Shown piece after piece: positions 1 to 7,364 of a stretch of 42,233 nt of DNA. The first letter of the stretch is position 1; each line of letters begins with the position of its first letter. The notes beneath the pieces were generated by a model. That model did no database searches. It was not told where the DNA came from and saw only the letters and a list, made by a program, of their open reading frames with translations. Source of the DNA: an uncultured Hungatella sp. (GTDB taxonomy: Bacteria > Bacillota > Clostridia > Lachnospirales > Lachnospiraceae); contig CAJUFP010000033.1 in NCBI GenBank assembly GCA_910585645.1, positions 1-42,233 on the forward strand. Direction: 5' to 3'. A program made the translations under genes and the position numbers.

Positions 1-18
1 GCTTTCAGCAGCTAGCCC

Positions 19-49
19 AAACCCACCGGCTTCTAGCCGGTGGTGGTTT
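19..49. repeat. Hairpin at left edge, possible IS200/IS605-like end
   Basis: Bases 23-31 and 35-43 form a perfect 9-bp stem (CCACCGGCT / AGCCGGTGG) with a 3-base TCT loop. It is flanked by AAACC on the left and TGGTTTAG on the right. No long U-run follows, so it is a poor intrinsic terminator. Short imperfect hairpins of this kind mark the ends of IS200/IS605 elements, and a similar one closes the window at 42209-42223. No transposase gene is visible in the window, so the assignment is inference. Confidence 0.4.
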
Positions 50-51
50 AG

Positions 52-501
52 TTGGGTGTGGGAATTGTAATAGTAATATGTCTGATCTTGGCGGTAAGGG
101 ATGGAAGAGTGGCTCAGGATCATACAAGGAATGAAAACACAGATGATCCGTCTATGTCAGGGCTTATCACAGAACTTGTCCTCCTAAGCGAGGAGGACAC
201 GGAGCTGATGGCGTGGAACTTATATGGGAAGACCGCCGCCCTGATCGGCAGGGCGGGAAAGGGAAGCGAGGCGGATATTGACTTAAGCTCCGGTCCCTAT
301 GCCAGCATGGTGGATAAAGAACACGCGGTGCTGAATTACTCGGCGGGAGACTGGTATGTGGAGGATCTGGGGAGCAAGAATGGGCTGAGCGTGAAAAAGG
401 GGGAGGACGGGAAGATATACCGTTTGTCCGCTGACAGTCTGTGCAAGCTGGAGAAAGGGGACTGCCTTTATGTGGGCATGAACCGCCTGCTTTTAAGATA
501 A
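52..501 (+). CDS. FHA-domain protein, possibly 5'-truncated
   Basis: The protein contains a forkhead-associated domain, a phosphothreonine-binding module. Signature residues are visible: G66-R67 in the first loop, an EHA motif with H91, and an EDLGSKNG stretch near residues 105-112. The N-terminus (about residues 2-15) is hydrophobic and looks like a membrane segment cut short. An in-frame TAG lies immediately before the TTG at 52, there is no ribosome site, and a hairpin sits just upstream, so the true 5' end may have been lost to an insertion. The next gene is a second FHA protein 33 bp downstream, and a PP2C follows, so the likely role is phospho-dependent control of the secretion machine, as Fha does in T6SS. 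Start uncertain; FHA call firm. Confidence 0.75.
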   Translation: MGVGIVIVICLILAVRDGRVAQDHTRNENTDDPSMSGLITELVLLSEEDTELMAWNLYGKTAALIGRAGKGSEADIDLSSGPYASMVDKEHAVLNYSAGDWYVEDLGSKNGLSVKKGEDGKIYRLSADSLCKLEKGDCLYVGMNRLLLR

Positions 502-534
502 AAGATATGGAACAGAGCAAAGGAGAGAGCGCTT

Positions 535-1056
535 ATGAACAGCAATTTGATACGATGCCAGAATGGACACCTGTTTTCTGCCAGAAGGTATGGGACTGTG
601 TGTCCATTTTGCAACATTGAGACAGCGACAAAGGAGAAAAAGGAAACAGGGGCGGTTAACGAGGACGCGCTGGAGGAGATCCTGTTTGATCAGGAGAGCT
701 CCCCGGTGTGCGGATGGATCGTGTGCATCCAGGGGCCGCGCCAGGGAAAGGATTATAAAATACGGTCCGGCAAAAATTTTATCGGCAGGGCGGATGATAT
801 GGATATCCAGATCCTGGGGGACAACAAGATCTCCAGAAGGAACCACGGGGTTATTGTTTTTGACCCGAAGAAGAAGGAGACGGTGCTGCTGCCTGGGGAC
901 AGCAACGGTCTTGTGTACCACAATGAGGCCGCCGTATACACTCCCACGATTCTGGGGGCTTATGACTTGATCGAGATGGGGGACAGCAAGTTTGTGTTTG
1001 TGCCATTCTGCGGCGATAATTTTATGTGGGAAGATAAGAACGGGGAATTTCGGTAA
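535..1056 (+). CDS. Zinc-ribbon plus FHA-domain protein
   Basis: The first 26 residues form a small metal-binding knuckle: CQNGH at residues 8-12 and CPFC at 23-26. A canonical FHA domain follows at about residues 60-150, with G84-R85 and S100-R-R-N-H104, the residues that usually contact phosphothreonine and stabilise the loop. The arrangement (zinc knuckle then FHA) suits a cytosolic adaptor that reads phosphorylation on a partner. The ATG follows an AAAGGAGAG ribosome site. It is co-directional with the upstream FHA gene and the downstream PP2C gene, so the three probably form one control module. The partner kinase is not in this window. Confidence 0.85.
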   Translation: MNSNLIRCQNGHLFSARRYGTVCPFCNIETATKEKKETGAVNEDALEEILFDQESSPVCGWIVCIQGPRQGKDYKIRSGKNFIGRADDMDIQILGDNKISRRNHGVIVFDPKKKETVLLPGDSNGLVYHNEAAVYTPTILGAYDLIEMGDSKFVFVPFCGDNFMWEDKNGEFR

Positions 1057-1099
1057 AGCATAAAAAAGAAAACTGGGTGACAGAAACGGAGGGGAGAGC

Positions 1100-1942
1100 A
1101 TGACGGTTCCGGAATGGGCCATAGCAGGCCTGGCGGCCCTGGGGGTATGCCTGGCGGCAGCGAGGATCTGGATGGCAGTAAGAGCGGCGCGGGCGCGCAG
1201 AAGGAAAAAGCGCAGATGGGAGATCGGGGCGTCTAAAACCATCGGCAGCAGGGAGGTTCAGGAGGACGAGTATGGGTTCAGGGAGACCGAGGACGGGCTT
1301 ATGGCTGTCATGGCGGACGGCATGGGAAAGCAGTTCGGAGGAAAGATAGCCAGCCGGACTGTGGTGGAAGTGTTTTTGGAGGTATTTGGAGATCCCACGG
1401 CTTTTTATAATCCCCAGTACTCGTTCCGCAAAGGGTTCCAAAGCGCTAACCGGGAGGTGCTAAAAAAGCTTGACGACGAGCAGGGATGCGCTTCGGCGGC
1501 GGTTATCATGGTTAAGGACAAAAGGCTTTACTATGCCGCCGTGGGAAATGTGAAGGCGGCGGTGTACCGGAACCATGAGCTGGTGCCGGTGACATCAGGG
1601 CACACCATCAGCGTTCTGGCCAGACAAAAGTATGAGGAGGGGAAACTGACCAGACAGGAGGCGGCTTCTCTGCTGGACCATCACCGCCTGTACAATTATG
1701 TGGGGCAGGACGGATTTCGGGATATCGAGTTTTTTGACACGCCTATCAGTCTTTATGGAGGGGAGTACGTGGTTCTGATGACGGACGGGATCTATGAAGG
1801 GGTCAGATGGAAGGAGCTGGAGGACTGCCTGGAAAGAGGAGGAAAATGCCAGGATATGGCTTTTGAGATGGTGGAGCTGCTGAACAGGAGCGAAGAGGAA
1901 GATAAGGATAACGGGGCGGTTGTAGTGGTGAAGGTAGGGTGA
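1100..1942 (+). CDS. PP2C-family Ser/Thr phosphatase, membrane-anchored
   Basis: A single N-terminal hydrophobic helix (about residues 4-22) followed by an Arg/Lys-rich stretch anchors the catalytic domain on the cytoplasmic side. PP2C metal-binding motifs are all present: QEDEYG with D56, ADGMG with D73, MTDG with D229 and DKDNG with D270. It should therefore be an active Mn/Mg-dependent phosphatase. In T6SS loci the PP2C PppA opposes a Ser/Thr kinase that phosphorylates Fha; placement directly after two FHA genes suggests the same circuit here. The start is an ATG after GGAGGGGAG. The stop overlaps the GTG start of the next gene (GTGA), indicating translational coupling. Confidence 0.88.
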   Translation: MTVPEWAIAGLAALGVCLAAARIWMAVRAARARRRKKRRWEIGASKTIGSREVQEDEYGFRETEDGLMAVMADGMGKQFGGKIASRTVVEVFLEVFGDPTAFYNPQYSFRKGFQSANREVLKKLDDEQGCASAAVIMVKDKRLYYAAVGNVKAAVYRNHELVPVTSGHTISVLARQKYEEGKLTRQEAASLLDHHRLYNYVGQDGFRDIEFFDTPISLYGGEYVVLMTDGIYEGVRWKELEDCLERGGKCQDMAFEMVELLNRSEEEDKDNGAVVVVKVG

Positions 1943-3837
1943 AATATGAGATGAGAAAACAAAACAGCGTATTAAAAACCGGCTTCATCTCAGAGGCCGG
2001 TTCCGAATTAGGCAACAATGACTATTTTGCTTATGTGGAGTTGGACAAGTACGCGTGCTATGTCATAGCGGACGGGTTAAGCGACCTGCCGGAGTCGGAG
2101 AGCGCCAGGCTGGCCACTCAGACCATCATCCTGGCGTTTCAGGAACATCCGTCTATGAGAAAGCGTGCTATCCGGTCTTATCTGGAAGCGGCCAACAAGG
2201 CTCTGGCAGAGGCAAAGGACACCAGAAGGCTGAAGGCGTCGGTTCTGGTGGTGGTGACCGACTACGCGAAGGCGCGCTACGGCTACGCGGGAAATACCAG
2301 GCTTCGGCTGTACCGGGACGGCGCGGTGAAAGAGCAGACTGTGGACATGTCCCTGGGAACGGATATGACAAAGGAACGGGACCAGGGGCAGGACGCCCTC
2401 TCCCGACATGAGGAGAGGAACAATCTGTATGCCTATCTGGGACAGGGAAAAGGATTTTCTCCCTGTATATCGGGAAAGATCAAGCTGGTTAACGGCGATA
2501 TTTTAAGCCTGTATACCCGGGGCATCTGGGAGAACTTAGACGGCGGGGAGCTGGATGATATCTTCGGGGAGGCAGGGGAAGAGCCCCAGGAAAGCCTGGA
2601 TCTGGCCGAGGATCTGCTTTTATCCAAACAGCCGGAGAAGCTGGAGAACTACACCCTTGCCGCTATTTTTGTAAATAAGGTATTTCTGGATCCCAACCGG
2701 AAGCGGAGGATAAAGAAGATCGTGACCATATCGGTTGTGGCGGCGGTTCTTGTGGCTGCCGCAGGGCTGATCGTGTGGCTGGCGCTGCGGATCCGGAGGG
2801 AGCGGATGGAGGAGCTTGACAGACATTATGTCAACACCATGGAATACATTCAGGACGGAAACTTTGTCAGGGCAGGTGAGGAGTGCGGTCAGGCTTTGAG
2901 CCTTGCCAAAAAGATGAAACTGAAAAAGGAGATCCAGGATATCTCGGATTACCAGAAACTGATCGAGGCTGTGGAGGCGGCGGATGAGGCTTTTGGAAGC
3001 GGCAATTATGAACAGGCCCAGGCCGCCTATGTATCGGCAAGGGAGCGTTCCAGGTACGCGGATCGGGTGGCGGACGAGTACATAGAGAAGCGTTTGGACG
3101 TTATCACAGAATATCTTTCCGTGTTTGATTATATACAGCTGGGGGACTCTCTGGCGGCTTGGGGGGACTATGAGCGGGCCGAGGAAAAATATCTTCAGGC
3201 CAAAAGTCTTGCCACCAGAACGTATTTTGAGGAGGGGCGGAAGGACGCACTGGACTGTCTGGACGCGCTGTATGAAAGCAGAGAGAAGGCGGAGGAGGAA
3301 CAGAAGCAGGAAGCTGTGGAAAAAGCGGCCAATGAGACAGGAGCCGCCCAGCTGATGGCAGAGGGGGACAAGGCTTTTGCCCAGGGCGACTACAGCAGCG
3401 CCAACGCTTATTATGCTATGGCTCTGGAAAAATATCAGGATATGGGTGATGAGACTCACGGACAGATGATACAAGGCAAGATGGATTCCAGCTCTCAAAA
3501 GGAAGAGGAGAACGAGGAAAAACGGCAGCAGGCAGAGAGCTATGTGGATGAGGCGAAAGCCTGTGAGGAACTGGGGGATGATCTGGAAGCCAAAAAACAG
3601 TACCTTTTGGCCAAGAATCTCTACAAAGAACTGAAAATGGATGACAAGGTGTCGGAGGTAAGCGGGCTTTTGGAGGTGCTGGAGGCAGCGATGGAGCAGG
3701 AGAAGGCCGAACAGGAGAGCATGGAAGCAGAGAGCCGGGAGGCGGAAAGCCGGGCGGAGGAAGAGTCAAAAAAGGCCGAGGAGGAGGCAAGACGGCTGCG
3801 TCCGGAGGACTTTGGACCTGGGGTAGTGGATCGGTAG
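1939..3837 (+). CDS. Degenerate PP2C domain, transmembrane helix, TPR/coiled-coil tail
   Basis: Residues about 10-245 follow the PP2C fold: NND with D28 and ADGL with D45 are kept. The TDG motif of active enzymes reads TRG (R194), and the terminal DN reads EN (E236-N237). Loss of one metal-binding aspartate and conservative change of another suggest a pseudophosphatase or altered enzyme. A hydrophobic helix at about residues 260-283 would place the remaining 350 residues outside the cell: several TPR-like pairs, then a highly charged Glu/Lys/Ala coiled coil ending in PEDFGPGVVDR. It starts at GTG 1939, overlapping the upstream stop; an ATG at 1951 is an alternative. It may sense something at the surface and signal to the FHA proteins; that role is inferred. 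Confidence 0.75.
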   Translation: MKYEMRKQNSVLKTGFISEAGSELGNNDYFAYVELDKYACYVIADGLSDLPESESARLATQTIILAFQEHPSMRKRAIRSYLEAANKALAEAKDTRRLKASVLVVVTDYAKARYGYAGNTRLRLYRDGAVKEQTVDMSLGTDMTKERDQGQDALSRHEERNNLYAYLGQGKGFSPCISGKIKLVNGDILSLYTRGIWENLDGGELDDIFGEAGEEPQESLDLAEDLLLSKQPEKLENYTLAAIFVNKVFLDPNRKRRIKKIVTISVVAAVLVAAAGLIVWLALRIRRERMEELDRHYVNTMEYIQDGNFVRAGEECGQALSLAKKMKLKKEIQDISDYQKLIEAVEAADEAFGSGNYEQAQAAYVSARERSRYADRVADEYIEKRLDVITEYLSVFDYIQLGDSLAAWGDYERAEEKYLQAKSLATRTYFEEGRKDALDCLDALYESREKAEEEQKQEAVEKAANETGAAQLMAEGDKAFAQGDYSSANAYYAMALEKYQDMGDETHGQMIQGKMDSSSQKEEENEEKRQQAESYVDEAKACEELGDDLEAKKQYLLAKNLYKELKMDDKVSEVSGLLEVLEAAMEQEKAEQESMEAESREAESRAEEESKKAEEEARRLRPEDFGPGVVDR

Positions 3838-3872
3838 GAGACATTATACAAAGATAAATAGAGGAGGGAGAT

Positions 3873-5435
3873 ATGGGAGCGATCAGTGCCGAAGGCGTAA
3901 AGGTATTTTGTGACATACCCTATATGGAGATAGAAGAATTTAAATGTACGGAAAAGATCAACGAGCATACGGATATCGTTATTAAGCTAAAGATTTCAGA
4001 GAGAACAGCGCTGTGGTTTGACACACATTCCTTATGCGGGAGAAAAATTAAGGCAGAGTTGTGGAGAGAGAAGAAGATATGCGGGATTATATGGGGGAGT
4101 ATCGTAAGCTGTGAATTAGAGAACATAGAGCACCATTTTTTTGTGTCATTAAAAGCAGTATCTTTAACCAATGAGATGGATAAAGAGGAGAAGACCTGCA
4201 GGTTCCAGCGAGTCGGATATCCATATCAACGGTTCATAGAGGATATGATGGGGAAATATTCCGGGGCCTGTATATTGGGCGGTATGTTCCAGCAGAATAT
4301 CCGATATCCGATCATGCAGTACAGGGAAACCGATTGGAATCTGCTTAAGCGGATTGCCGCTCAGTTTGATGTGGGAGTCATAGCTGATGCCGGAAGCGAT
4401 GTGCCAAAGACTTTTTTGGGCGGGAGCGTATTGAAAGAATATATACTTGATTCGTTTGATAAGATCAGGCAGGTCAACGCAAAACATCAGGTTCATATCC
4501 ACACATGGGAAACCTATGGACTTGGAGACAGGATACGAATTGGTCAGATGAGATTGGAGGTAAAAGAGAAGATCACTGTGTTTAGACACGGACTGATCGA
4601 GTATGACTATTGGGCAGGTCCTCCGGGAAAAGAAATGGGAATAGCGGAAAATGAAAGACTTAGGGGTATATCCATGAGGGGAACGATATTGGAGGTGAGG
4701 GATGAATATGTAAAGCTGGACTTTGGAAGGGCGGAGGATCAAACAGAGATGGATGAGAATTTTAGATATCCATATTTGCCGGTAACAGGAAATATCATGT
4801 ATTCTATGCCTGAAAAGGGAAGTGAGGCAGAATTGTATTTTCCTACTGCTGATGTGAAACACGCATATGTAAGAAACTGTTTTTTGCCCAAAAAGAAATA
4901 TCCCAGGGAGTCAACGAAATTTTTTCATACATGTTATGGAAAAGGAATGGCAATGGAGCCGGGAGTTATACTGTGGATTGCCAGAACAAAACAGGGACAG
5001 TGTCAAAACATGAGCTTGTCGGATGAAAGAGGGATCTATGTATCCAGTCATAAGGCAATTGTTCTCGAAGCCAGAGGGAATATTAACGTTTGCGCAGGGG
5101 CCTCCTGCACGATGGTAGGGAGAACAGAAGTCAAGGTAAAGCAGAAGGGTACTCCAAATACCATACATATGTCGGGAAACGGAATAGAAATGCGTTCTGA
5201 GAGATATGAAACAGCAGCGGCAGATATTGGAAAAAAGAAGGAGAGGAGACCAGATAATGTACCTGTGGTTTCTGAAGCCAGTTTTGCGGAGATGAAGGAA
5301 TGCGCTATAGCTGCTATTCCAAATCATGGTATACAGGAGGGGATCGCGGAACAGGCGTTAGCTGCTATTCCAAAAACGTTATCTGGAAATATAGGTAATG
5401 ATGTGATAATGGGAGACTTGGGAGGACGGGGATGA
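3873..5435 (+). CDS. VgrG/gpD-like spike protein (520 aa)
   Basis: This protein shares the plan of VgrG spike proteins: a gp27-like N-terminal hub, the diagnostic QYRETDW motif at residues 149-155 followed by a LLKRIA helix, an OB-fold region at about 260-350 and a short beta-rich needle. VgrG trimers form the tip of contractile injection systems and carry effectors. The ATG is preceded by GGAGGGAG. Its C-terminus (residues about 430-520) differs from the other five copies and carries two imperfect repeats (IAAIPNHGI and LAAIPKTLS), possibly a cargo-docking tail. The gene is AT-richer than the signalling block before it. The stop overlaps the next start by four bases. Confidence 0.82.
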   Translation: MGAISAEGVKVFCDIPYMEIEEFKCTEKINEHTDIVIKLKISERTALWFDTHSLCGRKIKAELWREKKICGIIWGSIVSCELENIEHHFFVSLKAVSLTNEMDKEEKTCRFQRVGYPYQRFIEDMMGKYSGACILGGMFQQNIRYPIMQYRETDWNLLKRIAAQFDVGVIADAGSDVPKTFLGGSVLKEYILDSFDKIRQVNAKHQVHIHTWETYGLGDRIRIGQMRLEVKEKITVFRHGLIEYDYWAGPPGKEMGIAENERLRGISMRGTILEVRDEYVKLDFGRAEDQTEMDENFRYPYLPVTGNIMYSMPEKGSEAELYFPTADVKHAYVRNCFLPKKKYPRESTKFFHTCYGKGMAMEPGVILWIARTKQGQCQNMSLSDERGIYVSSHKAIVLEARGNINVCAGASCTMVGRTEVKVKQKGTPNTIHMSGNGIEMRSERYETAAADIGKKKERRPDNVPVVSEASFAEMKECAIAAIPNHGIQEGIAEQALAAIPKTLSGNIGNDVIMGDLGGRG

Positions 5436-6013
5436 CAAAAAAATACGGAGATGAAGCAATCATAAAAAAGCGGCGGGAATATCAGAAATTGAAATATAAT
5501 TCGTTGGACACAGGAATATTTGTAAAAGAACAGCTGATATCTTTTAGAGAACAGGAAATAGATTCGCTTGGGACCAGAATGATCCTTCCGGAGGTAATGG
5601 AGCCAATGGAGGAAGAGATGAAAAAACGGAAATATCCTATGGAAAAACGCCCTGCCATTATCTGGTCAGATCCAGATGGAACCGTTTCCATAACGATCAA
5701 TTTTTTGTCACAGGGGATCGAAAGCGATGCTTTGGAGCAGGTCAGGGATGATTTGGGCAATACCATATTAAGTATCTCTCCGCATTATATGTTTCTGGAT
5801 AAAGGGAAAGTTGAGGGAGAAGAACGATCATTTTATTGGGCGGAATTTTTGTCTCCGGTTTTGGGAGGTATGGTATATAACATTTTATATGTCGCGCCAT
5901 GGAAGAAAGGGATACTTTTGGGAAGTTTTTCCTGTCCGTCCGGCGATCGGTCTGACTGGAGCGAAATCATGTTAAAATTAATGCCGACGATCAGAGAGGG
6001 GAAAGATATATGA
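5432..6013 (+). CDS. Eag-like chaperone (DcrB/DUF1795-like), copy 1
   Basis: This is a 193-residue cytosolic protein without signal peptide. The central and C-terminal part resembles the DcrB/DUF1795 fold, with alternating strands, a TVSITINFL segment, and a GILLGSFSCPSGDRSDW motif near the end. Two other copies in the window share that last motif (VLHGTFICLERDRHPW at 22222-22794 and LLIGSFHCREEKAEIW at 28510-29076). In T6SS, DUF1795 proteins such as EagR and EagT6 are chaperones that hold hydrophobic parts of effectors and load them on VgrG. Here it sits between two VgrG genes and upstream of a DUF4280 effector, overlapping both neighbours by ATGA, which supports that role. Confidence 0.68.
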   Translation: MTKKYGDEAIIKKRREYQKLKYNSLDTGIFVKEQLISFREQEIDSLGTRMILPEVMEPMEEEMKKRKYPMEKRPAIIWSDPDGTVSITINFLSQGIESDALEQVRDDLGNTILSISPHYMFLDKGKVEGEERSFYWAEFLSPVLGGMVYNILYVAPWKKGILLGSFSCPSGDRSDWSEIMLKLMPTIREGKDI

Positions 6014-7353
6014 ACGCGTTTCGACTTGTAGTACAGCCATTTGAGGTTTATCAGATTACGGAATTTTACGTACATAAAGAGGTTAATAAACATATAGTAA
6101 TGTTTCTAAAAGGGTATATTTTAAAAGAGGACGCGGAGATTCTGCAGAGAAAGCAGATGTTCCATCAAGAGATCGTGGTAGATCTGCAGGAGGCGGGAAA
6201 GAAAACAGAAACACTGTTTTGCGGAATTATTATGGATCTGGGGCTGTGTACAGATGGAGATCTGTATGAGGTTGAGGTAACATCTTTGTCCTACAGCTGC
6301 CTGTTGGATGAAAAGGAGAGATTCCGCACGTTTCAAAGAGAAGGACAGATCTACAGTGAGATCGCGAAGGAGGTGGCAGCAGGCGGAGGCGCGGCTATCA
6401 TTTGTAATTGCGGCGATACGTTAGTGGGTCCGCTGGAAATCCAATACAGGGAAACAGATTGGGAATTTTTGAAGCGGATGGCATCAAAAGAACATTCAAT
6501 CCTGATCTCGGATTGCCGTTTGCATAAACCTGCCATTTATTTTGGTATGAAGGTTGGAAAGAGAAAGGAGGTTATAGTCAGATCAAAGAAAGTGAGCGAT
6601 CGGATGGAAGATGGTCGTATCTGCCGGGAATATGAGTTAAACGCATATGGGTTTGTGGAGATCGGGGATAAGCTCCTGTTTAATGATACGGAAATGCAGG
6701 TTTACGGTGTCGAGATTCGATTAGAGAATCAGGAGTTGGTCAGTATCGTCCGTTTGAGAAAGCAGCAGGATCATATAAAAAATCCCTATTATAATTTCCG
6801 GATACCAGGCGTGTCTCTGTACGGCACGGTAAAAAAGGTTATAAATGAAAAGCTGCAGATCGTACTGGATGGGGATGAAGGAAAACAGACAGGGCAGAGA
6901 TGGTTTGATTTCGCGACTGTCTATTCTTCGCCGGAAGGGTCAGGTTGGTATTGTATGCCTGAAATAGGGGATTCCATATATCTTTATTCTCCCAATGAGA
7001 GACCGGAAGACGCGTATGTCTTAAATGCGGTTCATCTGGAAGGCGCAAAGGATCGGAAAGATCCGGAGCATAAATACCTGAAAACAAAGAGAGATCAGGA
7101 AATTCGTTTTTCGCCGGGGCGTATTATAATAACGAACAATAAAGGGATGAAAATCGTTCTTGATGATGAGAAGGGGATCGAGATCAAGAGCGATAAGGAT
7201 ATACTTTTAGAGGCAGAGGAAGGGATAAGTATTAACAGCGGGCAGAATATTCTGGCAAAGGGAAATGATGCTGTTATATTAAAGCAAAATATTAATATGA
7301 TCGCGGTTCGAAACGGGATCAGAGAACATGGGATCCGGATCGATCGCCAGTGA
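6010..7353 (+). CDS. VgrG/gpD-like spike protein (447 aa)
   Basis: It has the same plan as the other spike copies. The hub motif QYRETDW lies at residues 145-151, followed by EFLKRMAS. The OB-fold region carries GSGWYCMPEIGD (about 314-325). The C-terminal part has the needle-like alternation GIEIKSDKDILLEAEEG with repeats of short beta strands, as in gp5 and VgrG beta-helices. The start overlaps the Eag-like chaperone stop (ATGA). It is followed directly by a DUF4280 effector, so this spike probably carries that PAAR-like cap. It is closely related to the copies at 16310 and 29066. Confidence 0.85.
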   Translation: MNAFRLVVQPFEVYQITEFYVHKEVNKHIVMFLKGYILKEDAEILQRKQMFHQEIVVDLQEAGKKTETLFCGIIMDLGLCTDGDLYEVEVTSLSYSCLLDEKERFRTFQREGQIYSEIAKEVAAGGGAAIICNCGDTLVGPLEIQYRETDWEFLKRMASKEHSILISDCRLHKPAIYFGMKVGKRKEVIVRSKKVSDRMEDGRICREYELNAYGFVEIGDKLLFNDTEMQVYGVEIRLENQELVSIVRLRKQQDHIKNPYYNFRIPGVSLYGTVKKVINEKLQIVLDGDEGKQTGQRWFDFATVYSSPEGSGWYCMPEIGDSIYLYSPNERPEDAYVLNAVHLEGAKDRKDPEHKYLKTKRDQEIRFSPGRIIITNNKGMKIVLDDEKGIEIKSDKDILLEAEEGISINSGQNILAKGNDAVILKQNINMIAVRNGIREHGIRIDRQ

Positions 7354-7364
7354 GGAGGAGAAGT

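Noticed and set aside
493..1242. Long minus-strand open frames throughout the window, such as this 249-codon one
   Set aside because: They lie opposite well-supported plus-strand genes, lack ribosome sites and have low-complexity or Arg/Pro-rich translations typical of shadow frames.
3838..3872. Promoter before the first VgrG (TATACA at 3845-3850)
   Set aside because: No -35-like sequence lies at the right distance, and the gap is only 35 bases within a co-directional array.
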